From NCBI GenBank assembly GCA_011087745.1, contig JAALLB010000005.1:1-20665 (forward strand): 20,665 nucleotides of DNA. Direction: 5' to 3'. The notes below the pieces were generated by a model, which searched no databases, had not been told where the DNA came from, and saw only the letters and a program-made list of their open reading frames with translations. The DNA comes from Hyphomicrobiales bacterium. Its GTDB lineage: Bacteria > Pseudomonadota > Alphaproteobacteria > Rhizobiales > Rhizobiaceae. The position numbers and the translations under genes are program-made. Below are positions 7,352 to 15,775 of the stretch, one piece after another; within the stretch, counting starts at the first letter, position 1; each line of letters begins with the position of its first letter.

Positions 7352-9787
7352 ATGAGACTGAATCATATACTAAAAATAGCCTTTCTCGGACTTTCTCTTT
7401 CATTTGTCTCTGTTTTTACAGGTGCCATAACATCAGGAACAATTGTCACAGTTGCACAAGCTGCTGTTGTAAGCAATATTGATGTTCGCGGTAACCAGCG
7501 TATCGACGACGAAATTGTCGCGTCATACCTAACAATCAAGCCAGGCCAGAGTTTCAGTGATTTTGATATTGACGATTCTGTAAAGGCGCTGTTTGCAACA
7601 GGCCTGTTTGGCGATGTGAGTATTTTCCGTCAAGGTTCAACACTGATTGTTGACGTTCAAGAAAATGGAACCGTAAACAAGGTATTCTTCGAAGGTAATA
7701 AGCGTTTAAAAGATGAAGCGCTTAAAAGTGTAGCAAGACTTCGCCCTCAAGGCATTTACAGTGACGAGCAAGCTGCTGCGGATGTTGATCAAATTGCACA
7801 AGCTTACGCACGTGTTGGTCGCCAAGATGCAGATATCTCTTATGAGGTTCTTCCACTCGCAAATAATCGAGTAAACGTCATTTATCGTATTAACGAAGGT
7901 GATAAGACTAAAATCGGTAGAATTGACTTTATCGGCAACGATACATTCTCGGGTCGCCGTTTGGCTGATGTCATTTCTACAAAAGAAACCGGGCTGTTTG
8001 GCTTCCTTCAAACATCAGATATTTATGACCAAAACCGTTTGAACTCAGATGAAGAAGTTCTACGTCGTTTATATTTCAACAAAGGCTTTGCGGATTTTCA
8101 AATTCTTTCAACCCAAGCTGTGCTTGATGATGTTGAGAACGAGTATGTCGTAACAATTACGATGGACGAGGGGCCGCGCTACACATTTGGCAATGTATCG
8201 ATTGAAAGTTCATTAAGTGGTGTCGAAACGATCGCACTTGACGGATTGGTTAAAACACGTGGTGGCGAAAATTACAGCGCTAAAGACGTGGAAGATACTG
8301 TTGTAGCAATTACAGAACGTGTTGTAGAAGAAGGCTTTGCGTTCGTTGAAGTGGTACCGCGCGGTAATCGTAATTTTGAAACAAATACAATCGACGTAAC
8401 CTATTTGATTGACGAAGGTGCTCGTGTATTCATTGAAGATATTCGTATCGTCGGCAACGACCGTACACGTGATTACGTAATCCGTCGCGAATTTGAAATT
8501 TCAGAAGGTGACGCATATAACCGCGTTCTGGTTCAAAAAACCCGTGATCGTATCAATAACCTTGGTTTCTTTGACAGTGTGAACGTTTCAACCCGTCCTG
8601 GATCTCAGCCTGATCGTATTGTTCTCTTCGTAAACGTGATGGAAAAATCAACTGGTGATTTCTCACTTTCAGGCGGTTTCTCTTCAAATGGTGGTGCTTC
8701 GGGTGAAGTGTCCTTCACAGAGCGCAACTTCTTGGGGCGTGGCCAGTTTATTAGAGTCAGCTACCGCGGTTCAGCTGATGAAAACCAGTATTCATTTAAA
8801 TTCACCGAGCCTTATTTCTTGGGAGGTCGTGTATCCGCAGGATTCGGTATAACATCTCTGCGTTCTGAAGATACCGACGAACGCCAGTATTCAGTAGATA
8901 CTGACACCGCAACATTTACCTTTGGTTTGCCGCTTACAGAGCATCTTCAATCCAGCGTATTCTATCGTTACTCGAGCCGCAACACTTCGATTTCAAGTTC
9001 ATTACTTGATCTTGGATCAGCGGTCACACTAGATGGAATACAGGGTAACACTTCAACAGAATTATCCGCAGCTCTCGTGAACAGTGTTGATGTAAATGGC
9101 GGTGATTTTGTATCGTCTGGATTTGGTTACTCGCTCGTTTATAACACTTTTGATAATCAACGTACTCCGCGTGAAGGTGTTAGAGCGGCCTGGACGCAAA
9201 CCTATTATGGTGCTGGTAGTGATGGTAACTACCTTGCAACAGAAGCTTCAATTGCAGCATATTCAACATTGTCTGAAGAAGAAGATATTATCCTCTTTGG
9301 GCGTGTGCGCGGTGGTCACATTGAAGTATTTGGTAGCGATAACAATACTAATTTTAGAACGCTGGACAATTTCGTAGCGCGTCAAAACTACGTGAGAGGC
9401 TTTGATTCATTTGGATTTGGACCGCGAGATCCTATTACAGATGATCCTCTTGGTGGTCGTACATACTGGACAGCAACAGCTGAAGTTCTATTCCCGCTAC
9501 CATTTGTTTCGCGTTCTCTTGGTCTACGCGGCGCATTGTTCGCAGATGCAGGCCAGCTGTATGATGTTGGTCAACCAGCTATCACTGCAATCAACAAAGC
9601 AAACCCTGGGTTAACAGCAACACAGTTGGACCAATTGGACTCAGATTCAGTTAGAGCTTCCGTGGGTGCCAGTATTCTTTGGGCTTCACCGTTTGGACCA
9701 TTGCGCGTTGACTATGCGGTTCCTATTTCTGAAGAGTCTTTCGATAATCTTGAAGAAATCAGCTTTGGTGTAAGTACAGCATTCTAA
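7352..9787 (+). CDS. bamA: Outer membrane protein assembly factor BamA
   Basis: Omp85-family beta-barrel that inserts outer-membrane proteins. A signal peptide spans about residues 1-37 and ends in VTVAQA, with mature protein beginning near AVVSNIDVRG. Five POTRA domains fill roughly 38-390, each with a V.G N.R-type strand. The C-terminal surface-antigen barrel contains FTEPYFLG and LRGALFADAG. The protein ends in Phe (FGVSTAF), the C-terminal signal recognised by the Bam complex. About 811 aa is normal. I prefer ATG 7352 (GGGA 5 nt upstream, canonical signal peptide); ATG 7346 is also possible. ATG 7304 would add an odd leader with no ribosome binding site. lpxD follows after 55 bases. Confidence 0.96.
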   Translation: MRLNHILKIAFLGLSLSFVSVFTGAITSGTIVTVAQAAVVSNIDVRGNQRIDDEIVASYLTIKPGQSFSDFDIDDSVKALFATGLFGDVSIFRQGSTLIVDVQENGTVNKVFFEGNKRLKDEALKSVARLRPQGIYSDEQAAADVDQIAQAYARVGRQDADISYEVLPLANNRVNVIYRINEGDKTKIGRIDFIGNDTFSGRRLADVISTKETGLFGFLQTSDIYDQNRLNSDEEVLRRLYFNKGFADFQILSTQAVLDDVENEYVVTITMDEGPRYTFGNVSIESSLSGVETIALDGLVKTRGGENYSAKDVEDTVVAITERVVEEGFAFVEVVPRGNRNFETNTIDVTYLIDEGARVFIEDIRIVGNDRTRDYVIRREFEISEGDAYNRVLVQKTRDRINNLGFFDSVNVSTRPGSQPDRIVLFVNVMEKSTGDFSLSGGFSSNGGASGEVSFTERNFLGRGQFIRVSYRGSADENQYSFKFTEPYFLGGRVSAGFGITSLRSEDTDERQYSVDTDTATFTFGLPLTEHLQSSVFYRYSSRNTSISSSLLDLGSAVTLDGIQGNTSTELSAALVNSVDVNGGDFVSSGFGYSLVYNTFDNQRTPREGVRAAWTQTYYGAGSDGNYLATEASIAAYSTLSEEEDIILFGRVRGGHIEVFGSDNNTNFRTLDNFVARQNYVRGFDSFGFGPRDPITDDPLGGRTYWTATAEVLFPLPFVSRSLGLRGALFADAGQLYDVGQPAITAINKANPGLTATQLDQLDSDSVRASVGASILWASPFGPLRVDYAVPISEESFDNLEEISFGVSTAF

Positions 9788-9842
9788 ATTTCTTAGAATT
9801 GCAAATGCTAGATTACATAACTCATAAAGGGCGGGATTAAAT

Positions 9843-10886
9843 ATGTTTTTTAAACCCGTTTCCATTTCCATCAATGATATTGCATCAGCATGTGGCGCTT
9901 CCATTGGCAATGGCAATGGAAAAGAAGAACAACTTATCAACGGTGCATCACCGATAGAGACCGCAACCACGGGCCATATTTCATTTATTGATAATGCCAA
10001 ATATCTGAAATATTTGGAAAGCACCAAAGCCAGCGCGGTATTTTGTTCTGAAAAACATGTAGATCAACTTCCTGCAGATATCGTAGCATTGGTTCATCCA
10101 ACACCTTACAAAGCTTATGGAAAAGCAATAACGTTATTGTATCCAACCGCTATGCGACCACAGCCAATATTGGGTGAAGTTGGTGTCTCTGACAAAGCAA
10201 TTATTGGCTCTGAAGTATCAATGGAAGATGGTGTTACAATCGAAGCAGGCGCGGTTGTAGGTGCACGTGCATCCATAGGTTCGGGTAGTGTTATTTTGTC
10301 CAGCGCAGTAATTGGTTCTGATGTGCAAATCGGTCGAAATACCACCGTTGGCGCTAATGCCACAGTCGTAAATGCATTTATTGGCGATGATGTAATTATT
10401 CATAATAGCGTGCAAATAGGTCAAGACGGATTTGGTTTTGCCATGGGTGCTGGTGGCCATCACAAGGTACCACAAATAGGACGGGTAATTATTCAGGATA
10501 AAGTCGAGATTGGCGCAAATTCTACTGTTGATCGAGGCGCTAATCGCGATACAGTTATAGGTGAGGGTTCCAAAATTGATAACCTTGTACAAATTGGACA
10601 TAATGCGACCATCGGCAGACATTGCGTAATTGTTGGACTTGCTGGTATTTCAGGTAGCGCAACACTGGGTGATTATGTTGTGGTTGCTGGCCAGGCGGGT
10701 ATTGTAGGGCATACCACAATAGGCGATGGTGCACAGGTTGGCGGGGGCTCTGGTGTTCATGGTGATGTAGCGCCTGGCGAAAAAGTAATGGGGTATCCAG
10801 CAATTGCTGCATCAAAATGGATGCGCGAAGCTGCAAAAATCATGATTGCAGACAAGCGTGATAGAAAAAACAAGAAGAAGGGCTAA
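9843..10886 (+). CDS. lpxD: UDP-3-O-acylglucosamine N-acyltransferase
   Basis: Third step of lipid A synthesis: transfers a hydroxyacyl chain from ACP to UDP-3-O-acyl-glucosamine in the cytoplasm. An N-terminal uridine-binding domain (about 1-100) contains HISFIDNAKYLKYL. A long left-handed beta helix of hexapeptide repeats follows. The catalytic His is residue 253 in the NLVQIGHN motif, and DRGANRDTVIG is conserved. A C-terminal helix closes the trimer. At 347 aa it has the usual length. The start is supported by a GGGCGGGA-like stretch just upstream. It leads directly into fabZ (5-base gap). Confidence 0.96.
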   Translation: MFFKPVSISINDIASACGASIGNGNGKEEQLINGASPIETATTGHISFIDNAKYLKYLESTKASAVFCSEKHVDQLPADIVALVHPTPYKAYGKAITLLYPTAMRPQPILGEVGVSDKAIIGSEVSMEDGVTIEAGAVVGARASIGSGSVILSSAVIGSDVQIGRNTTVGANATVVNAFIGDDVIIHNSVQIGQDGFGFAMGAGGHHKVPQIGRVIIQDKVEIGANSTVDRGANRDTVIGEGSKIDNLVQIGHNATIGRHCVIVGLAGISGSATLGDYVVVAGQAGIVGHTTIGDGAQVGGGSGVHGDVAPGEKVMGYPAIAASKWMREAAKIMIADKRDRKNKKKG

Positions 10887-10891
10887 GGTTT

Positions 10892-11356
10892 ATGTCAGAA
10901 GCAACTCTGGGCTTAATTGAAATCAAAGAACTTTTTAAACTTCTTCCGCATCGATATCCTTTTTTGTTAATAGACAAGATTTTAGATGTAAATTCAGACC
11001 TATCTGCGGTCGGAATCAAGAATGTAACATTCAACGAACCTCACTTTGCAGGGCACTTTCCAGACGATCCAATTATGCCAGGTGTGTTGATTGTTGAAGC
11101 GATGGCACAGACAGCAGGTGCTATTTGTGCAAAGAAAAATTCTGCAGGTCAGCGTAAGCTCGTCTACTTTATGACGATTGACGGCGCTAAATTTAGAAGA
11201 CCAGTCGTACCAGGCGATGTCCTAGAACTACGAGTGAAAAAAAAGAAACAACGAGGCAGCATCTTTAAATACCATTGTGAAGCTTGGGTTGGCGACGAAA
11301 AAGCCGCTGAAGCGGATATTGGGGCAATGATGGTAGATCCGGAAGATAGAGCTTAA
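10892..11356 (+). CDS. fabZ: 3-hydroxyacyl-ACP dehydratase FabZ
   Basis: Dehydrates 3-hydroxyacyl-ACP during fatty acid elongation and competes with LpxA/LpxD for the same hydroxyacyl-ACP pool, which explains its place inside the lipid A cluster. The 154-aa hot-dog protein has LLPHRYPFLLIDK at the start, the catalytic His55 in FAGHFPDDPIMPGV and Glu69 in VEAMAQTAG. AAGG precedes the ATG. Its stop (TAA) shares one base with the lpxA ATG, so the two genes are translationally coupled. Confidence 0.97.
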   Translation: MSEATLGLIEIKELFKLLPHRYPFLLIDKILDVNSDLSAVGIKNVTFNEPHFAGHFPDDPIMPGVLIVEAMAQTAGAICAKKNSAGQRKLVYFMTIDGAKFRRPVVPGDVLELRVKKKKQRGSIFKYHCEAWVGDEKAAEADIGAMMVDPEDRA

Positions 11357-12159
11357 TGACAACTAATATACATCCTAGTGCAGTAGTAGAAATTGGTGCG
11401 AAAATTGGCGCCAACGTTAAAATTGGTCCTTTTTGCCATATTGGTTCTGAGGTTAAACTTGGAGACGACAGTGTTTTACACTCCCATGCTGTGGTGGCAG
11501 GCAACACGACCATAGGAAAAAGCGCAAAAATTTTCCCATTTGCATCAGTCGGACATGAACCGCAGGATCTTAAGTTCCACGGAGAAAGAAATTCTCTTCT
11601 AATTGGTGATAACTGCACCATTCGTGAGGGGGGTACAATTAACCCTGGAACCGAAGGTGATGATGGAAATACCATTATAGGCAACAATTGTAATTTTTTG
11701 GCAAATGCACACGTTGCGCATGATTGCAAAATTGGCAACAACGTAATTTTTTCAAATGCAGTCATGGTCGCTGGACATTGTCATGTTGGTGATAACGTTA
11801 TCATGGGTGGTGGAGCAGGCGTTCATCAATTCTGCCGAATAGGCAAAAACGCATTTGTTGGTGGTCTTGCGGGAGTCGAAAATGACATTATTCCTTTCGG
11901 TATGGCTCTTGGAAATCGTGCATATTTGGGTGGTTTGAATCTCATAGGCATGAAACGTGCTGGTCTGGATCGCGAAAGTATCAAAAAGGCTCGCAATGCC
12001 TATAAGCAAATATTCTCAAATGATTTGCCCATAACAGATGCGGTTAAAAACGTTGAAAAAGAACTGGGAAATGACCCGGTTGTCTCTGAAATCCTCAATT
12101 TTATCAATGCATCCGATAATCGCTTTCTTTGTACCCCAAGGATAAACAGGGAAGGTTAG
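11356..12159 (+). CDS. lpxA: Acyl-ACP--UDP-N-acetylglucosamine O-acyltransferase
   Basis: First step of lipid A synthesis: acylates UDP-GlcNAc at the 3-position. The 267-aa product is a left-handed beta helix (about 1-190) of hexapeptide repeats with a helical C-terminal domain. The active-site segment NAHVAHD is present, with the catalytic His at residue 122, matching His125 of E. coli LpxA. HQFCRIG and the NLIGMKRAGL motif at the helix/C-terminal junction are also typical. The ATG overlaps the fabZ stop. Acyl-chain choice cannot be read reliably from the sequence. Confidence 0.96.
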   Translation: MTTNIHPSAVVEIGAKIGANVKIGPFCHIGSEVKLGDDSVLHSHAVVAGNTTIGKSAKIFPFASVGHEPQDLKFHGERNSLLIGDNCTIREGGTINPGTEGDDGNTIIGNNCNFLANAHVAHDCKIGNNVIFSNAVMVAGHCHVGDNVIMGGGAGVHQFCRIGKNAFVGGLAGVENDIIPFGMALGNRAYLGGLNLIGMKRAGLDRESIKKARNAYKQIFSNDLPITDAVKNVEKELGNDPVVSEILNFINASDNRFLCTPRINREG

Positions 12160-12166
12160 GTGCTTT

Positions 12167-13048
12167 ATGAGCACTCCAAAAACTTCTTTGAAAATCACTG
12201 CTAATGTTGCCATTTTTGCAGGGCGCGGCAGTTTGCCAAGAGAGTTGGCGGCTCACTTGCGAAACATTGGGTATGAGCCTTTTATAGTTGGTATTGAGGG
12301 TGAAGTTGAACCTTGGATCACAAAATATCCGCACCAACTTTTCGTTTGGGGCAAGCTCGGACAATTTTTCAATTATCTGAAAAATAACAAGATTAAACAA
12401 GTTGTATTTGCCGGTGGAGTCACTCGTCCAACACTGAGGTTCAGAGATATGGATTGGGGCGGTGTCGTCTCACTTTCTAAAGTCATGGCATTTATGGTAG
12501 GAGGGGATAATTCGCTTTTCAAAGGTTTGATAAAGCTATTTGATACACATGGTGTGACAGTGGTGGGAGCCCATGAAATAATGCCCGATTTACTGACTAC
12601 TCTTGGTTTGTTATTTGGAAGAAAACCATCCAAAAAGGCCATGATTAATATAAACAAGGCGTTTAAAGCATGCAAAGTTCTTGGTGCACTTGATATTGGT
12701 CAAGCTGCAGTGGCTGTAGGCGGCCGTGTAGTCGCCGTAGAAGGTATAGAGGGTACTGATGGCATGTTGGACCGAATTGCGTCCATGCGTGCCTCTGGAC
12801 GCTTGTTTGAAGATGGCAAACATGGCGTCTTGGTTAAGACCATGAAGCCGGATCAGGATATGCGCGCAGATTTGCCAGCAATTGGCCCGCAAACCATTGA
12901 GGGGGTTATAAAAGCGGGTTTAAAAGGCATCGCGATTGAGGCAGGGCATTCCCTATTACTTGAAAAGGAAGAAACGCTCGCAAAAGCCAAAGAAGCAGGT
13001 GTTTTTGTTTATGGTCTTGAGCCTGACACGAATGGTGCCGGGAAATGA
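12167..13048 (+). CDS. lpxI: UDP-2,3-diacylglucosamine pyrophosphatase LpxI
   Basis: Hydrolyses UDP-2,3-diacylglucosamine to lipid X and UMP. LpxI is the alphaproteobacterial replacement for LpxH, first shown in Caulobacter, and was formerly DUF1009. The 293-aa product shows the N-terminal AIFAGRGSLPRELA segment, the GKLGQF motif, and the C-terminal KTMKPDQDMRADLPAIGP.TI signature whose Asp residues include the catalytic ones in the family. It lies between lpxA and lpxB and its stop overlaps the lpxB start (ATGA). No LpxH-type metallophosphoesterase is seen in the window. Confidence 0.95.
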   Translation: MSTPKTSLKITANVAIFAGRGSLPRELAAHLRNIGYEPFIVGIEGEVEPWITKYPHQLFVWGKLGQFFNYLKNNKIKQVVFAGGVTRPTLRFRDMDWGGVVSLSKVMAFMVGGDNSLFKGLIKLFDTHGVTVVGAHEIMPDLLTTLGLLFGRKPSKKAMININKAFKACKVLGALDIGQAAVAVGGRVVAVEGIEGTDGMLDRIASMRASGRLFEDGKHGVLVKTMKPDQDMRADLPAIGPQTIEGVIKAGLKGIAIEAGHSLLLEKEETLAKAKEAGVFVYGLEPDTNGAGK

Positions 13049-14184
13049 GCAATAAACTGCGTATCTATTTCGTTGTCGGGGAAGAGTCAGGCGATGCGCT
13101 AGGTGAAAAGTTGATCTCTGCCTTTGAAAAGCAATCACAGGATATAACACCGATGGGTCTTGCAGGAGCTCGCATGCAGGCAAAGGGGGTTGAAAGCCTG
13201 TTTGATATTTCGGAGCTTTCAGTGATGGGTATCTCTGCTGTAGCCAAGAAACTGCCTAGCTTAATAAAACGTATTGGGGAAACAGCCAGAGACGTTATCG
13301 AAAAAAAGCCGGATGTATTACTGCTGATAGATAGTCCGGAATTTTCTTATCGTGTTGCAAAAAGAGTGCGCAAACAGTTGCCACAAGTAAAAATAATAAA
13401 ATATGTAGCGCCTACTGTTTGGGCATGGCGGCCAGGTCGAGCAAAGAAAATCAAACCCTACATCGATCATATTATGGCCATTTTGCCATTTGAGCCGGAA
13501 CTTTTGAAAAGCCTGGGTGGGCCAGATGCAACCTACGTAGGTCATCCACTCGCTGCTGAAATGCCTACAATTGCTACGAAGTCAAAAAAGAAATGTGCCG
13601 AAATTCCCAATTTACTCATATTGCCTGGGTCGCGCCGGGGTGAATTAAAACTCATGCTTCCGGTGATACGTGAGACGTTGGAAATTCTTAAAGACAGAGA
13701 CAATGAGTTTGAAGTTACGCTTCCTGCGGTTAGCAAGCTGGAAGGTGAAATTCGAGAGCAGGTAAAAAACTGGGAGGTACAACCCAGCATTGTAGTCGGT
13801 GAAGAGGCAAAAAAAGAAGCGTTCAAGCAAGCTGACTTGGCATTGGCAACTTCAGGAACTGTAATTCTGGAATTGGCCTTTTATAAAGTGCCAATGATTT
13901 CGATTTACAAGCTTGATCGTATCATGATTCAGGTTCGGCATATTATTACCGCCTGGACAACTGCATTACCCAATTTGATCGCAGATTATCCTGTTGTACC
14001 TGAACGATTAAACGAAAATGCTCATCCTGAGCATTTGGCCAGAATGCTGGAGCGTTTAATGCTTGATGGGGAAGAACGTGCAGTTCAACTTAAGGGGTTC
14101 GATAAAATTGCCAAACAACTCAAGAATGAGAAATCTGGTGCAGAAGTAGCCGCCAAAAAGATTATTGAGATCGTTGGCGTCTAA
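13045..14184 (+). CDS. lpxB: Lipid-A-disaccharide synthase
   Basis: GT19 glycosyltransferase that joins UDP-2,3-diacylglucosamine to lipid X, forming the lipid A disaccharide at the inner face of the membrane. The 379-aa product has the family motifs in order: VGEESGDALG at the N-terminus, DSPEFSYRVAK, APTVWAWRPGRAKKI, GHPLAAEMP, LPGSRRGELK, and the C-terminal ATSGTVILELAF and PNLIADYPVVPE that form the nucleotide-sugar site. It overlaps lpxI by 4 bases. It is the last gene of the rightward cluster. The following hairpin has no T-run on this strand, so termination may rely on Rho or the convergent gltA terminator. Confidence 0.96.
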   Translation: MSNKLRIYFVVGEESGDALGEKLISAFEKQSQDITPMGLAGARMQAKGVESLFDISELSVMGISAVAKKLPSLIKRIGETARDVIEKKPDVLLLIDSPEFSYRVAKRVRKQLPQVKIIKYVAPTVWAWRPGRAKKIKPYIDHIMAILPFEPELLKSLGGPDATYVGHPLAAEMPTIATKSKKKCAEIPNLLILPGSRRGELKLMLPVIRETLEILKDRDNEFEVTLPAVSKLEGEIREQVKNWEVQPSIVVGEEAKKEAFKQADLALATSGTVILELAFYKVPMISIYKLDRIMIQVRHIITAWTTALPNLIADYPVVPERLNENAHPEHLARMLERLMLDGEERAVQLKGFDKIAKQLKNEKSGAEVAAKKIIEIVGV

Positions 14185-14193
14185 TTATCGAAC

Positions 14194-14220
14194 AAAAAAG
14201 GCCGACTAAAAAGCCGGCCT
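14194..14220 (-). terminator. Rho-independent terminator of gltA
   Basis: Read on the minus strand, an AGGCCG-type stem (14215-14220 pairing with 14199-14204) is followed directly by six T residues (14199-14194). It lies just past the gltA stop. On the plus strand the same hairpin follows lpxB but without a T-run, so its effect there is uncertain. Confidence 0.8.
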
Positions 14221-14241
14221 GAAAATTACACGTTACTGAAA

Positions 14242-15531
14242 TTATCTTTTGTCTATTTCCACAAAAGGACGGGATGTCGGGCCAGTATACAACTGACGTG
14301 GACGGCCAATTTTTTGTTTTGGATCTTCGATCATTTCTTTCCATTGAGCAATCCAGCCAACTGTACGTGCCACAGCAAACAACACTGTAAACATGTTTGT
14401 CGGGAAGCCTAATGCACGAAGCGTGATACCAGAATAAAAATCGATGTTTGGATAAAGCTTCTTCTCGATGAAATACTCATCAGTCAGCGCAATACGTTCC
14501 AGTTCCATGGTAACTTCCAGTGTTGGATCATCCTTAATGCCAAGTTCATTTAGAACCTCATGCGTTGTTTCTTGCATGATTTTAGCGCGTGGGTCGTAGT
14601 TTTTATAAACACGGTGCCCAAAGCCCATCAAACGGAATGGATCATTTTTGTCTTTTGCACGTTTTACATATTCAGGAATACGGTCAACAGTGCCAATTTC
14701 CTGAAGCATGTTTAGTGCAGCTTCGTTAGCACCACCGTGAGCTGGCCCCCAAAGACATGCAATACCTGCAGCAATGCAGGCAAATGGGTTTGCGCCAGAA
14801 GAACCGGCAAGACGCACAGTTGAAGTAGAAGCGTTTTGTTCGTGGTCAGCGTGAAGCGTAAAAATTTTATCCATGGCGCGAGCAAGAACAGGGTTTACCT
14901 TGTATTCCTCGGACGGAACAGCAAAACACATGTGCAAGAAGTTAGATGCATAATCCAAATCATTGCGCGGATAAACAAACGGCTGACCGATGTGATATTT
15001 GTGAGCCATTGCAGCAAGAGTTGGCATCTTTGCAATCATGCGCATGGAAGCAACCATGCGTTGTTTCTCATCAGAGATATCCGTTGAATCGTGATAAAAC
15101 GCTGAAAGAGCACCTACAACACCACACATGATAGCCATCGGATGTGCATCACGGCGGAAACCGGTATAAAATTTGTTCATTTGCTCATGCACCATTGTAT
15201 GCATGGTTACCCGTTGGCGGAATTCATCACCATCAGCTTTGTTCGGTAACTCGCCATAAAGGAGTAAATAACAGGTATCAAGAAAATCGCCCTTGTCCGC
15301 AAGTTCATCAATTGCATAACCACGGTGAAGCAGAACACCTTCATCACCATCAATAAAGGTAATGTCGCTCTCACAGGAAGCTGTTGAAGTAAACCCAGGG
15401 TCGAAAGTGAATGCACCCGTATCTTTGTACAGGCTTGTAATATCTATGATATCAGGACCAACACTTGCCTGACGAACAGAAAAATCCCAACTCTTGTCTC
15501 CGATGTTTAGGGTTGCCTTATCGTTAGCCAT
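14242..15531 (-). CDS. gltA: Citrate synthase
   Basis: Condenses acetyl-CoA and oxaloacetate at the entry of the TCA cycle. The 429-aa product is a bacterial type (hexameric) citrate synthase. It has the catalytic residues in WGPAHGGANEAAL (His), GFGHRVYKNYDPRA (His) and PNIDFYSG (Asp), plus an N-terminal domain with the DGDEGVLLHRGY segment. I chose ATG 15531 (MANDKATL) because AAGGA sits 8 nt upstream and the family starts there. An in-frame ATG at 15588 would add 19 unrelated residues and lacks a ribosome binding site. It faces lpxB and has its own terminator. Confidence 0.97.
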   Translation of the reverse strand: MANDKATLNIGDKSWDFSVRQASVGPDIIDITSLYKDTGAFTFDPGFTSTASCESDITFIDGDEGVLLHRGYAIDELADKGDFLDTCYLLLYGELPNKADGDEFRQRVTMHTMVHEQMNKFYTGFRRDAHPMAIMCGVVGALSAFYHDSTDISDEKQRMVASMRMIAKMPTLAAMAHKYHIGQPFVYPRNDLDYASNFLHMCFAVPSEEYKVNPVLARAMDKIFTLHADHEQNASTSTVRLAGSSGANPFACIAAGIACLWGPAHGGANEAALNMLQEIGTVDRIPEYVKRAKDKNDPFRLMGFGHRVYKNYDPRAKIMQETTHEVLNELGIKDDPTLEVTMELERIALTDEYFIEKKLYPNIDFYSGITLRALGFPTNMFTVLFAVARTVGWIAQWKEMIEDPKQKIGRPRQLYTGPTSRPFVEIDKR

Positions 15532-15667
15532 ATTTAAGTCCTTTCTGTTCGCAACCGGCCTTTGCCAATAACGCCATTCAAAAATCAAAATGATTTCTAA
15601 TTGGGCTGCAGATAGAGATATAAAATATCATCATTCTGCCAGTTGCTTGTTTTTCATTAAGCATACA

Positions 15668-15684
15668 ACATCTGAGGAAGATGT
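15668..15684 (-). promoter_or_regulatory. Hairpin in the gltX-gltA spacer
   Basis: ACATCT (15668-15673) and AGATGT (15679-15684) form a perfect 6-bp inverted repeat around a 5-base loop, with possible outer CAAC/GTTG pairing. No T-run follows on either strand. It lies about 140 nt upstream of gltA and may be a leader element or chance. I found no convincing -35/-10 pair for gltA in the 238-base spacer. Confidence 0.3.
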
Positions 15685-15748
15685 GCTGTTGAGGTATTAG
15701 CTATATGATTTGACCGTTTGACACAAGTAAGACATTGGTCACAGGTTT

Positions 15749-15775
15749 GCGAAAACTTTGACTCCAGTTTTACGC
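15749..15775 (-). repeat. Inverted repeat overlapping the gltX stop codon
   Basis: GCG-AAAACT (15749-15757) pairs with AGTTTT-a-CGC (15766-15775), and the gltX stop lies inside the right arm. It may be a weak, T-poor 3'-end hairpin for gltX. Confidence 0.35.

Noticed and set aside
9781..9799. Hairpin over the bamA stop as a terminator
   Set aside because: The ATTCTAA/TTAGAAT stem is entirely weak AT-rich pairing apart from one C-G pair, no T-run follows, and lpxD starts shortly after.
15532..15588. Upstream ATG for gltA
   Set aside because: The extra 19 residues do not match citrate synthases, while ATG 15531 has a good AAGGA upstream.
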